From Chloroflexota bacterium (lineage in GTDB: Bacteria; Chloroflexota; UBA11872): a stretch of 64,000 nucleotides of DNA. A program made the translations under genes and the position numbers. The notes beneath the pieces were generated by a model. It was not told the DNA's origin. It saw only the letters and a list, made by a program, of their open reading frames with translations, and did no database searches. Position 1 is the stretch's first letter. Every line of letters begins with the position of its first letter. The stretch covers positions 124,001-188,000 of the forward strand of contig JAJDZU010000012.1 in the NCBI GenBank assembly GCA_022824495.1, given 5' to 3'. Positions 37,151-45,688 of this stretch are shown piece by piece.

Positions 37151-38989
37151 TCACCACCCCAGCGCGTGCCCGATGATTCCCTTCGGTGAAACGGCGCCCG
37201 AGATAACACCGCCCGGCCCGCCGTACCGGATGCCCATCGGCTTGCCGTTCGCCCAATCGGTCGTGATTTCCACCTCGTGACCGCGTCGTTCGAGATCCGA
37301 CAGAACTGCTCGGTCGATCCGTCCCTCAGCCACCAGCCGCCCCGGATAGGCCTCGCGCGGGTAGAACGACGACGGGAAATGCACCGAGTGCACTGTCGGC
37401 GCGTCCAGCGCTTCCTGCAGGTTCATGCCGAACTGCACATGGTTCAGGAAAAACTGCAGCGTCCACTGATCCTGCCCGTCACCGCCCGGCGTGCCGAACA
37501 CCATGAACGGCTCACCGTTCCGCGTTACCAGCGACGGCGTCAGCGTGGCCCGCGGCCGCTTGCGTGGTGCAAGCGCATTGGGCCGCTCCGAGTTCAGGTA
37601 GAACATCTGCCCGCGCGTGCCCAGCGGAAAGCCCAGCCCGCGGATCACCGGCGAGGTGCCCAGCCACCCGCCGCTCGGCGTGGCCGCCACCATGTTGCCT
37701 TCGTGATCCACTGCGTCCAGGTGCGTCGTGTCGCCCACGTGCGCGTGCCCCAGCCCCAGGTCCCGTACCTCGCGCGCCGCTACCTGCAGCGCCCGGCGGT
37801 TGTCCTCTCCCACGTCGACCGTGGCGTAGTCCGGGAAGCCAGAGCCGACGTCGCCAGGACGCATTTCCTGCGAAGCCGTCTCACCGACCAGCGCTCGTCG
37901 CTCGTCGGCGTACGCCTTGGAGAGCAGGCGGTCGAACGGCACGTCGTCAAACTTCGGGTCGCCGTAATGCGCCTCGCGGTCGGCAAACGCCAGCTTGGCG
38001 CACTCGATCAGCGTGTGCAGATAGTCCGCCGAGTTGTGCCCCATCGCCGCCAGGTCGAATCCCTCCAGCAGGGTCAGCTGCTGCAGGAACACCGGACCCT
38101 GCGTCCAGCTGGAGCACTTATGCACGTCCAGCCCGTGGTAGTTGACGTTCGGCGGCTCATTGAACTCCGCTTCCCACTCCGCGAAGTCTTCATGGCTCAA
38201 GAGGCCGGCGTGCGCGGATCCGCTGGCGTCCTCGACCGGCGCGCTAATGAAATCCAGGATTCGATCGACGATCTCGCCCTTGTAGAACGCATCGCGCGCG
38301 GCCTCGATGCCGGCGATGCGTCCCCGACCGGCGGCCACCTCTTCCGCCCGGCACAGGACGCGCAGCGTCTCGGCCCAGTCCGGATTCCGATGAAGCTCGC
38401 CGACCCCCGGCGCCTTGCCGCCGGGGAGATACACCTCGCCAGTGCTCGGATATTGCTCCGTGAACTTGTCCACGTTGCTGGCCAGGCTGTTGTGCAGGCT
38501 GTCGTAGACCGGGTAGCCCTTCTCGGCCAGCTCAATCGCCGGCTGAACGACCTCACCAAAGCTCATCGTTCCAAAACGCGCCAGCGCCGCCGCCCAGGTG
38601 CCCACCGCCGCCGGTACGCAGGCCGGTAGATAGCCGTCGCCCGGAACCAGGTCGATCCCGTGCTCGCGGCACCAGTCGATCGTGAATGCCTGCGCCGACC
38701 AGCCCATGCCGCTCAATTCGTAGGCCTTGCGCTCGCGCGCCGAGTAGATCAGCGTCGGAACCTCGCCCGCCAACCCGTTGCTCTGCGGCTCAAGCAGGTT
38801 CAGGCAGAAGCACATGGCCGCCGCGGCGTCGATGGCGTTGCCGCCCTGCTCCATCATCCGGAATCCGGCCGCCGTCGCCAGGTAATGCCCCGAGGTCACC
38901 ACCCCGCGCGTCCCCATCACCACCGGCCGCGTCGTAAACCCCGTCCGCATCCCCACGCTGCGATCGCCCAGAAACGTCGTAATCGTCAT
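37151..38989 (-). CDS. Gamma-glutamyltransferase-family protein
   Basis: A 612-residue Ntn hydrolase of the GGT family, which is made as one chain and self-cleaves. The likely nucleophile is the first Thr of DTTHLDAVDHEGNMVAATPSGG (about 400), and GGNAIDAAAAMCFCLNLLEPQSNGLAGE near the N-terminus is the family's opening motif. The subunits would be about 400 and 210 residues. There is no clear signal peptide, so a cytoplasmic acylase/peptidase role is possible as well as glutathione breakdown. The ATG at 38989 is one of several possible starts. Confidence 0.9.
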   Translation of the reverse strand: MTITTFLGDRSVGMRTGFTTRPVVMGTRGVVTSGHYLATAAGFRMMEQGGNAIDAAAAMCFCLNLLEPQSNGLAGEVPTLIYSARERKAYELSGMGWSAQAFTIDWCREHGIDLVPGDGYLPACVPAAVGTWAAALARFGTMSFGEVVQPAIELAEKGYPVYDSLHNSLASNVDKFTEQYPSTGEVYLPGGKAPGVGELHRNPDWAETLRVLCRAEEVAAGRGRIAGIEAARDAFYKGEIVDRILDFISAPVEDASGSAHAGLLSHEDFAEWEAEFNEPPNVNYHGLDVHKCSSWTQGPVFLQQLTLLEGFDLAAMGHNSADYLHTLIECAKLAFADREAHYGDPKFDDVPFDRLLSKAYADERRALVGETASQEMRPGDVGSGFPDYATVDVGEDNRRALQVAAREVRDLGLGHAHVGDTTHLDAVDHEGNMVAATPSGGWLGTSPVIRGLGFPLGTRGQMFYLNSERPNALAPRKRPRATLTPSLVTRNGEPFMVFGTPGGDGQDQWTLQFFLNHVQFGMNLQEALDAPTVHSVHFPSSFYPREAYPGRLVAEGRIDRAVLSDLERRGHEVEITTDWANGKPMGIRYGGPGGVISGAVSPKGIIGHALGW

Positions 38990-39128
38990 GCGTCAGTTCT
39001 CCGCAGCCGGCCGTTGAGGTGCCATCCGCAGCTTAGCCCCAACCCGAATCCCGCGCCCCGGGCTATCAATAGAGCAGCCTTGAGTTGAGCCACGGGTGCC
39101 CTGGTCATCTGGCGACAAAGCAATTGCG

Positions 39129-39149
39129 TTGTAACACAAACGGTTACAA
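39129..39149. promoter_or_regulatory. Operator palindrome over the toxin-antitoxin promoter
   Basis: TTGTAAC (39129-39135) and GTTACAA (39143-39149) are perfect inverted repeats seven nt apart. They cover a -10-like TACAAT (39145-39150) that ends 5 nt before the ATG of the toxin gene. This is what one expects of an autorepressed toxin-antitoxin operator bound by the CopG-fold antitoxin. The short distance to the ATG implies an almost leaderless transcript. Confidence 0.65.
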
Positions 39150-39155
39150 TAGCCC

Positions 39156-39440
39156 ATGGTCCTTGTACGGGAGCTGGTTTGGGACGCGTGGAACGTAGCC
39201 CACATCGCGCGACACGAAGTCACGCCGAGCGAAGTCGAAGAGACGTGCCAGGGATATACCCATGCAAGCCGAACCTACCGGGGCCGACTCCGTGTGATCG
39301 GCCAGACGGAGGCCGGACGGATACTGACGGTGATCTTGGCTCCGGTGCAGGTTGAGGTCTACTACCCGGTAACGGCGCGGCCGGCCAGCCGTCGTGAGCG
39401 GCGGACGTACCGGGCTTCGCAGAGGGGAGTGAAGGAGTGA
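39156..39440 (+). CDS. BrnT-like toxin
   Basis: A 94-residue protein of the BrnT/DUF497 type. VWDAWNVAHIARHEVTPSEVEE is the typical E/W-D-x-x-K/N-x-x-H-x-x-x-H-x-V segment and RPASRRERRTY is the closing basic motif. BrnT toxins are RNase-like and block translation. The gene precedes its antitoxin, the order found in brnTA. No ribosome site precedes the ATG and the -10 box is only 5 nt away, so the mRNA is probably leaderless. Confidence 0.75.
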   Translation: MVLVRELVWDAWNVAHIARHEVTPSEVEETCQGYTHASRTYRGRLRVIGQTEAGRILTVILAPVQVEVYYPVTARPASRRERRTYRASQRGVKE

Positions 39441-39724
39441 GTGAGACTAGAAAGAAGCCTCGGATTCCGACGTTCAACAGCCGCGAAGAAGAGGCCAGGT
39501 TCTGGGACACCCATGACACGGCCGACTTCGAGGACGAATTCGAGCCGGTCAACGTCCGCTTTGCCAGGAACCTCTCCCAGGGCATCACCGTGCGCTTTAC
39601 GCCCGAGACCCTTGAGACCCTGCGGGCGACAGCCCAGAGGAAAGGCATCGGCCCCACGACCCTGGCGCGCATGTGGATCCTGGAACGCCTAGAGGCGATC
39701 GACCAGGGGACTGCCGCGCCATAG
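39437..39724 (+). CDS. CopG-family antitoxin
   Basis: A 95-residue partner of the upstream toxin. IPTFNSREEEARFWDTHD near the N-terminus and the ribbon-helix-helix stretch ITVRFTPETLETLRATAQRKG followed by TTLARMWILERL are the CopG-antitoxin pattern, which binds DNA as a dimer. The GTG start shares GTGA with the toxin stop and follows AAGGAGTG, so the two are coupled. It would neutralise the toxin and repress the operator at 39129-39149. Confidence 0.82.
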   Translation: MSETRKKPRIPTFNSREEEARFWDTHDTADFEDEFEPVNVRFARNLSQGITVRFTPETLETLRATAQRKGIGPTTLARMWILERLEAIDQGTAAP

Positions 39725-39788
39725 CCCGGCATGTCCGCGGCGACCTGCTTGACTCGAAGTACCTGGACCCACGCTGGACCAGCTTTAG

Positions 39789-41069
39789 CTAGCCCGACAC
39801 CACGTTTCGCGCCATGTCCTTCAGCGTCGGCCGCTTGCCGTACATCAGCAGGTACGCCCGGAACAGCCGCATGGCCAGCCACAGCGCGCCGGCCGCGCTG
39901 ATGGCCAGTACCAGAAGTGCCCCCACGGTCTCCAACGGACCCATGGCGTCGATTGCCAGTCGAATAAAGCCGGTCACGGGGGCAGTGAACGGAATAAAGC
40001 TCAGCACCCGCGCCAGCGTGCCTTCGGGTTCGTTAAACAGGATGAAGTTGAACCAGAGTGGGATGAACGCCGGAACGATCACCAGCGCGGAGATCTGGTT
40101 GGCCTCCCGCAGCGAGGTCGAAATCGCCCCCACCGCGGCCATCAGGGAGGCGAACAGCGCATAGCCAAACAGGAAGTACGCCGCGGCGATGGCGATGTCG
40201 CCGACGCCGGGCACGGTCAGCAGGTCGGCGGGAATGTCTACGATCAGGCCAAGTACCAGCGCACCTATGCCAACCGATGCCAGCCAGGCCGCCATTTGCA
40301 GCAGCCCTGTCGCGCCCAGTCCAAGAAACTTGCCCAGCAGCAGCGCTTCCGGCTTGACCGACGACAGCAGCACCTCCATCACCCGGTTTTCCTTTTCTTC
40401 CACCAGGGCATTCAGCATGTAGCCGGAGCTGAAGAAGACCGATACCAGCAGCGACACGCCCGCAATCGCAAAAAAGGCCGCCCGGCCAATGTCGAAACCA
40501 GGGCCGTCGTCGGTCGCTCCGTCGGCGCCGACCTCCTCGGTTACCAGCCAATAGGGCAAACGCAACCGCTCCACAGTCGGGGCCGGGACTTCGTCGGCGA
40601 ACAGATTCGACAACACGAACGCGCGCAGCGCCGAGCTATAGGTCGGACCTTCCGGTCCAAACAGCCCGCCGCCGTCTTCGGCGAGCCGTACCCGTACCAC
40701 CCGTCCCGTCTCCACAAAGTCCTCCGCGAACACAAACAGCGCGTCGATCTCCGCGGCCGTGAGCGCCGCGACGCCGGCCTCTTGACTCGGCACCTGAACA
40801 AAGACCGCGCCAGCCTGCTCGTGGTGCCCGTCAAACAGCGACGGCGCCTCCGTTGGGTCCACGTAGCCGAGCCGCGTCAATTCCGCCCCGCGCTCAACGC
40901 CCGCCGCGGCCTCGGCATCGCCGTCATCTCGTGTCACCAGCGTGAAAATCGCAAATCCCGCGACAGCCAGCGCCACTAGCACCGGCACGGCCGCCGTGGT
41001 GATGATGTAGGAGAGACGCGTAACCGCCGTTCGGAACTCGTGGCGGGTGACGATTCGGACGCTACTCAT
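39789..41069 (-). CDS. ABC-2 exporter permease (NatB-like)
   Basis: A 426-residue membrane protein: one N-terminal helix (about 18-42), a large extracytoplasmic domain of about 180 residues and five or six helices at the C-terminus with LVEEKENRVMEVLLSSVKPEALLLGKFLGLG, the NatB/YhaP signature. NatAB exports sodium and related proteins export other small molecules. From the ATG at 41069 it overlaps the ATPase stop by 8 nt; the frame upstream to 41351 is a shadow of the ATPase. It is convergent with the antitoxin gene. Confidence 0.88.
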   Translation of the reverse strand: MSSVRIVTRHEFRTAVTRLSYIITTAAVPVLVALAVAGFAIFTLVTRDDGDAEAAAGVERGAELTRLGYVDPTEAPSLFDGHHEQAGAVFVQVPSQEAGVAALTAAEIDALFVFAEDFVETGRVVRVRLAEDGGGLFGPEGPTYSSALRAFVLSNLFADEVPAPTVERLRLPYWLVTEEVGADGATDDGPGFDIGRAAFFAIAGVSLLVSVFFSSGYMLNALVEEKENRVMEVLLSSVKPEALLLGKFLGLGATGLLQMAAWLASVGIGALVLGLIVDIPADLLTVPGVGDIAIAAAYFLFGYALFASLMAAVGAISTSLREANQISALVIVPAFIPLWFNFILFNEPEGTLARVLSFIPFTAPVTGFIRLAIDAMGPLETVGALLVLAISAAGALWLAMRLFRAYLLMYGKRPTLKDMARNVVSG

Positions 41070-42036
41070 CAGCGTGCGTCTCCACATTCCGCTCACCCAC
41101 GACGTCGCCAGGCCCGTCAGAGCGGCCCACGATCTGCAGGAAGATCTCCTCCAGCGATGGCGCCTCGCGCTCGAACCGCTCGATTTGCACGCCTGCGTCG
41201 AGCAGCGCTCGCAACACGTGCTCTGCGGATCCCTCGTCGTCCAGGCTGATCCGCCACCCATCACCGTGCGACTCGACCGTCGCCACGCCCGGCAGACGCA
41301 GGGCGTACGGAAAGTCCGCCACACATTCGACCAGCAACCGGTCGCTTGCATGCTGGCGTCGAATCTCCCGCACGCCGCCGTTCAGCACGATCTCGCCGTG
41401 GTTGATCATCACCACCCGGTCGCAGAGCTCCTCCACGTCCGTCATTTGGTGCGTCGAGAACAGCACGGCTACCCCGTCGTCGCGCAGGTCGGCCACCGTG
41501 TTCTTCATCAGCCGCACGTTTACCGGGTCCAGGCCCGAAAACGGCTCGTCCAGCACCAGGAAGTCGGGCTTGTGCTGAATCGTCGCCGCAAACTGCAGCA
41601 ACTGCCGCAGCCCCCGGCTCAGTTCGCCCACCTTCTTGGCGCGGTGTTCGGTCAGGCCCAGCCGCTCCAACGCCGCGTCCGCCAGCACAGGTGCTTCGTG
41701 GGACGGCACGCCCTTCAACTCCGCCATGTACTTCAGGATCGGCGGAATCCGCAGGCCCGGATACAGCCCGCGCTCCTCCGGCAGGTATCCAATCCGCCGC
41801 CGTGCCGCGTCGTCGATCGGCGCGCCAAACACCTCCACGGTGCCTCGGTCGGGCGCAAAGATGTCCAGCATCATCCGGATCGTGGTGCTCTTGCCTGCGC
41901 CGTTGGGCCCCACGAAGCCCACCACCTCGCCCAGCGCGATCTCCAGCGAAACGTCCCGCACCACGTCCAGCGCCCCAAACCGCTTCCATAGGCCACTGGC
42001 CCGCACCGGTGCGCCGCTGGTCGCCAAGGTCGCCAT
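41062..42036 (-). CDS. ABC exporter ATP-binding protein (NatA-like)
   Basis: A 324-residue ATPase. Walker A is GFVGPNGAGKSTTIR, the signature motif is LSRGLRQLLQF, Walker B is PDFLVLDEPFSGLD and the switch His is in LFSTHQM; GYLPEERGLYPGLRIPPILKYMAELKG is the typical post-Q-loop of the NatA group. The ABC signature SRGLRQ departs from the usual SGGQ at its second and fifth positions. The ATG at 42036 fits the family start; the upstream frame does not. It is coupled to the permease by an 8-nt overlap. Confidence 0.92.
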   Translation of the reverse strand: MATLATSGAPVRASGLWKRFGALDVVRDVSLEIALGEVVGFVGPNGAGKSTTIRMMLDIFAPDRGTVEVFGAPIDDAARRRIGYLPEERGLYPGLRIPPILKYMAELKGVPSHEAPVLADAALERLGLTEHRAKKVGELSRGLRQLLQFAATIQHKPDFLVLDEPFSGLDPVNVRLMKNTVADLRDDGVAVLFSTHQMTDVEELCDRVVMINHGEIVLNGGVREIRRQHASDRLLVECVADFPYALRLPGVATVESHGDGWRISLDDEGSAEHVLRALLDAGVQIERFEREAPSLEEIFLQIVGRSDGPGDVVGERNVETHADE

Positions 42037-42151
42037 GCCGGGAGTGTAGGAAAGTGCAGACTCCGTGTTCGGTGGGGAACACTCCAAAAGCGAGCCGCGT
42101 CGCCGCCGTCTACGATGGGCGCGCAACAGGTTCACGCGGAAGGGCAGGCCG

Positions 42152-43006
42152 ATGCCGGTAGGAAGTGGATCGCATCGCTACGAGCGCGTGCAGGGCTGGC
42201 CGCAACTGCCCGCCGACGTTTTTCTGGGCTGGATCGGCAGCGTGGCCGTGGACAGCCGCGGCCGTGTCTACTGCTTCTGCCGCGGCACCCACCCCATGAT
42301 CGTGTTCGACGCCGACGGCCAGGTCGTGGATACCTGGGGTGACGACCTCCTGAACCATGCCCACGGCGTCTACCTGGACGATAACGAGCACCTCTGGCTG
42401 ACCGACCGTTACGCCCACGTCGTCTGGGTCACAACCACCGAAGGGCGTCTCATACGCCGCATCGGGTACCCCAACTTCACCAGCGCTGACGGCGGCCTCT
42501 TCAACCACCCCACCAACACCCACCTCGGCGCCGACGGCTCCATCTACGTGTCCGACGGCTATGGCGACACCCGCTGCCATCGTTTCGCGGCCAACGGCCG
42601 GTTGCTAAATACCTGGGGCGAGCCGGGCACCGGTCCCGGCCAATTCGACCTCCCGCACGGCATTTGGGCCCTCAGCGACGACCGGATCCTGGTGGCCGAC
42701 CGCGAAAACCACCGCATCCAGGTCTTCGATCCTGACGGCGTTTACATGGATGAGTGGACCGGATTCCGCCAGCCGTCCGACTTCTTCGTGGACGAGGACG
42801 CCGGCGTCATTTACCTGGCCGAAGTCGGCGGCCGCGTCTCCATCCTGGACCTCACCGGCCAGACCATCACCTCCTGGGAAGACCCCGGCGACGGCGGAGC
42901 CGCCTTCAGTGCCCCTCACGGCATCTGGGTCGACGCCGAAGGCGCCATCTACATGGGCGAAGTCCAACGCGACGATGCTCTTTACAAGTTTCAGCCCATC
43001 GGCTGA
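42152..43006 (+). CDS. NHL-repeat beta-propeller protein
   Basis: A 284-residue protein made of NHL-type propeller blades, each with a V-D-S/D-x-G-x-x-Y/W pattern: GSVAVDSRGRVYCF, HGVYLDDNEHLWLTDR, GSIYVSDGYGD, ILVADRENHRIQVFDPDG and IWVDAEGAIYMGE. Related proteins are annotated as peptidylglycine lyase-like or 6-bladed propellers, and no catalytic residue is clear here. No signal peptide is seen. The ATG at 42152 has GGAAGGG upstream. Its end is convergent with the epimerase gene. Confidence 0.78.
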   Translation: MPVGSGSHRYERVQGWPQLPADVFLGWIGSVAVDSRGRVYCFCRGTHPMIVFDADGQVVDTWGDDLLNHAHGVYLDDNEHLWLTDRYAHVVWVTTTEGRLIRRIGYPNFTSADGGLFNHPTNTHLGADGSIYVSDGYGDTRCHRFAANGRLLNTWGEPGTGPGQFDLPHGIWALSDDRILVADRENHRIQVFDPDGVYMDEWTGFRQPSDFFVDEDAGVIYLAEVGGRVSILDLTGQTITSWEDPGDGGAAFSAPHGIWVDAEGAIYMGEVQRDDALYKFQPIG

Positions 43007-43028
43007 CAGATCCTGGGCTGAGGCGCCG

Positions 43029-44027
43029 CTAGCTAGCTGAACCCTCGGCTGCCAACTCCGCCAGCACCGCGTCCGTCATGCCCTCCAGGTCAAACCGGGG
43101 CGCCCAGCCCCAGTCGGCGCGGGCGCTCGTGTCGTCCATGCTGGAGGCCCAGCTGTCCACCACGCCGGCGGGCACGGGGTCCGGGTCGAAACCGAGCTTC
43201 ACGTCCGGCATTCGCCGCTGTACCGCGTCGGCCATTTCCTGGACCGTGGGGTTGGAGCCCATCACCTGGTAGACGCGGCGGCTGAGCTGGCTGGCCGGCG
43301 CGTCGTGCAATTGCAGCATCGAGCCCACCACGTCATCCACCCAGACCAGCGGGATGCGGCTGTGCGGATAGACCTTGAAGGAATAGCCGCCGTCGCGCAC
43401 GGCCCCGATGTAGAGCTCGCAGACGAAGGCGCTGGCCGCACCCGCCGCCGGCGCCGTGGGCGCCACCATGGCCGACAGCCGGACACATCGAAAGTCCACG
43501 CCGAAGCGCTGGAAGTAGTACACGCCCAGCCGCTCGCCCAGCACCTTCGTCACGCCGTACAGGCCCGCCGGCCACTGGGGGCTGTCGTCGGTGACCGTAT
43601 CGCCGACACCCATGCCGAAGGTGGCCACCGAACTGGGAAACAGCACTCGCCCGACGCCATGTATCCGCGCCGCCTCCAGCACGTTGCGGATGCCGTCCAG
43701 GTTCACACGCCAGGCCAGCTCGGAGTCGGTCTCCGAACTTCCCGAAAGAAGCGAGGCCAGGTGATACACAGTGTCGGGCCGGGTTTCGGCAACGATGCCG
43801 TCGATAAACCCGGCCGCCTGAGTCTCGCCAACCCGTACGTCCGCGCGCTCGAAGGCCGCTGACGGCGCCACCGGGTCCGCCCGCACGTCCACCACCGTCA
43901 CCCGGTCGCCCCGCTCGATCAACGCGGCGGCCAGCCGCGATCCGATGCTGCCGGTACCGCCGGTGATTAGCGCGTGCACGGGTCTCGTCTCATCGGTGTG
44001 CGAGGTCCCCTGAGTTGATTCCGCCAT
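43029..44027 (-). CDS. NAD-dependent epimerase/dehydratase-type SDR
   Basis: A 332-residue extended SDR. The NAD site is ALITGGTGSIGSRLAAALIERGD, the catalytic serine is in FPSSVATFG and Y-x-x-x-K reads GLYGVTKVLGE. The layout, without a long substrate insert, resembles L-threonine 3-dehydrogenase-like or sugar-acid (uronate) dehydrogenase-like members. The ATG at 44027 is preceded by a G-rich stretch that may act as ribosome site. It lies 86 nt downstream of the sulfatase-fold gene in the same direction. Confidence 0.85.
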   Translation of the reverse strand: MAESTQGTSHTDETRPVHALITGGTGSIGSRLAAALIERGDRVTVVDVRADPVAPSAAFERADVRVGETQAAGFIDGIVAETRPDTVYHLASLLSGSSETDSELAWRVNLDGIRNVLEAARIHGVGRVLFPSSVATFGMGVGDTVTDDSPQWPAGLYGVTKVLGERLGVYYFQRFGVDFRCVRLSAMVAPTAPAAGAASAFVCELYIGAVRDGGYSFKVYPHSRIPLVWVDDVVGSMLQLHDAPASQLSRRVYQVMGSNPTVQEMADAVQRRMPDVKLGFDPDPVPAGVVDSWASSMDDTSARADWGWAPRFDLEGMTDAVLAELAAEGSAS

Positions 44028-44113
44028 TCTGCCCCCCCGGGCAAATCCCGCGCCGGGTCCCCTGGTGGCTTGCACACCCGCACGTGCCTCATGAGAACCG
44101 CTCTGTGAGCGGC

Positions 44114-45559
44114 TCAGTCCAGACCGACGCGCTCGGCGCTCAGCCGCTCCAACGTCTCCGGCGTCGCATCGTGAGCCTCCAGCCACGCCAGCATTGCCGA
44201 GTGAATCCGCTGCGCCTCGTCCCGCGCCTCGGCAATCAGGTTCAGCGACTCTCCTGGATCGTCGGCGACGCGGTACAGCCCGGGTCCGCCGTCGCCGTCG
44301 CCTTCGTCCACCAGCAGTTTCCACTCGCCGTCGGTCACCGCCGGCGCGCGCGTATGCACCCAGCCGCCGTCGACGTTGGTCGTCGTTGCGGTAATCGCCA
44401 ACGGACGCGGCCTGTCTGAATCCCCCTCCAGCAGCGGGACCAGGCTGCTCCCTTCCAGTTCCACGCCGCTGGGCGCCGGGATGTCACACAGCTCCAGCAC
44501 GGTCGGCATCAGGTCCGGCGCCTGCACCAGGCCCGGCAGCCGCGATCCGGGCGCGACCGTCGCGCGGTTAAGCGACGCCGGCACGTGAATCGACCAGCAG
44601 ATTCGGTTGATCTCGCAGTGGAAGGGGAAGACGCTCCGCGCGTCGGCCTGGATACCCGACTTGCCAGTTCGCCCCCGCTCACCCAGGTACATCCCGTGGT
44701 CGGACATGAACACCACGATGGAGTTCTCCAGCAGCCCGGCGTCTTCGACCGTCCGAAACATCCGCCCCACCGCCTTGCTCAGCAGCGTGCACATCGCCTT
44801 GTAGCGGGCCTGCATGTTCCGAAGTTCCGCCGGCGTATAGACGCTCGCCTCGCGGTAGTTCGGCTGCGCGATCGGCGGCCCGTCGTATGTCGAGTCGTAG
44901 AGGTCCAGCAGGTACTGCGGCGGAAACCAGGGCTCATGCACGTCAAAGCAGTCCACCCACAGCATGAACGGCTGCGGGCTCGCGTAGCAGTCCTCCAGGA
45001 ACCGGCACACGTCGTCAGCCATCCGCATCGGCTGCGACTGGTCCTCGTAGCGCCGCCAGTAGTTGGTATGCGCGTGAATGTCGGGCAGAACCGGCGTGTA
45101 GGCGTGATTCCCAAACTCCACCCGCGTCTTGCGCGGGTCCTCCACCACGTGCTCGATCGGATCGTTCAACCGCAGGAACTTGCCGTCCCCTTCGTGCCCG
45201 CGGTTGAAGTGATGTCGATCGAACCGATGGAAGAAGTGCGCGTTCATCAGGTGCGTGGTGTCGGCGATCAGCTGCGTGCGATACCCGTTCGCCGCCAGCA
45301 CCTCCGGCAGTGTCACCGCCGCTGGATCCAGGTCCCGCCAGCCATGCCGGGGGTGTCCGAACCGACCCGTAAACCAGTCCGTCCGCATCGGAATCGTTGG
45401 AAAACTGGACACCGTCGCCTGCTCAAACGTCACGCTCCGTCCCAGCCAGTCGTCCAGCTCCGGCGTAACCACATCCGGATGCCCGTTCGCGGCAATGTGG
45501 TCCGGCCGGTACGTGTCGCTCACGATCACAATGACGTTCGGGCGTTCAATGGACGGCAT
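44114..45559 (-). CDS. Sulfatase-fold hydrolase with Thr at the nucleophile position
   Basis: A 481-residue alkaline-phosphatase-superfamily protein. It has RPNVIVIVSDTYRPDH (metal ligand Asp15), MLWVDCFDVHEPW and VFMSDHGMYLGERGRTGK, the sulfatase metal and phosphate/sulfate contacts. At the site of the C-x-P-x-R formylglycine motif it reads T55-I-P-M-R59, followed by T-D-W-F-T-G-R, so the nucleophile would be Thr, as in phosphatases, NPPs and phosphoethanolamine transferases of the same superfamily. It should not need formylglycine. No signal peptide is seen. The ATG at 45559 is the family start; the frame upstream is not conserved. Confidence 0.88.
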   Translation of the reverse strand: MPSIERPNVIVIVSDTYRPDHIAANGHPDVVTPELDDWLGRSVTFEQATVSSFPTIPMRTDWFTGRFGHPRHGWRDLDPAAVTLPEVLAANGYRTQLIADTTHLMNAHFFHRFDRHHFNRGHEGDGKFLRLNDPIEHVVEDPRKTRVEFGNHAYTPVLPDIHAHTNYWRRYEDQSQPMRMADDVCRFLEDCYASPQPFMLWVDCFDVHEPWFPPQYLLDLYDSTYDGPPIAQPNYREASVYTPAELRNMQARYKAMCTLLSKAVGRMFRTVEDAGLLENSIVVFMSDHGMYLGERGRTGKSGIQADARSVFPFHCEINRICWSIHVPASLNRATVAPGSRLPGLVQAPDLMPTVLELCDIPAPSGVELEGSSLVPLLEGDSDRPRPLAITATTTNVDGGWVHTRAPAVTDGEWKLLVDEGDGDGGPGLYRVADDPGESLNLIAEARDEAQRIHSAMLAWLEAHDATPETLERLSAERVGLD

Positions 45560-45688
45560 CAGGTCGGCTCGTGGTGTCGAATCGTCGGCGCTTGGATTGT
45601 GACGCACGACAGCAGAGGAATCTATTCCTTGGATCACGCTGGTCTGCGGACCTTCAGCCTGAAGGCGTCTGGTCAGCGCGCGGTGGCG

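Noticed and set aside
44114..45559. Type I sulfatase activated by the FGE in this window
   Set aside because: The formylglycine position is Thr, which FGE does not modify, so it is not counted as its substrate.
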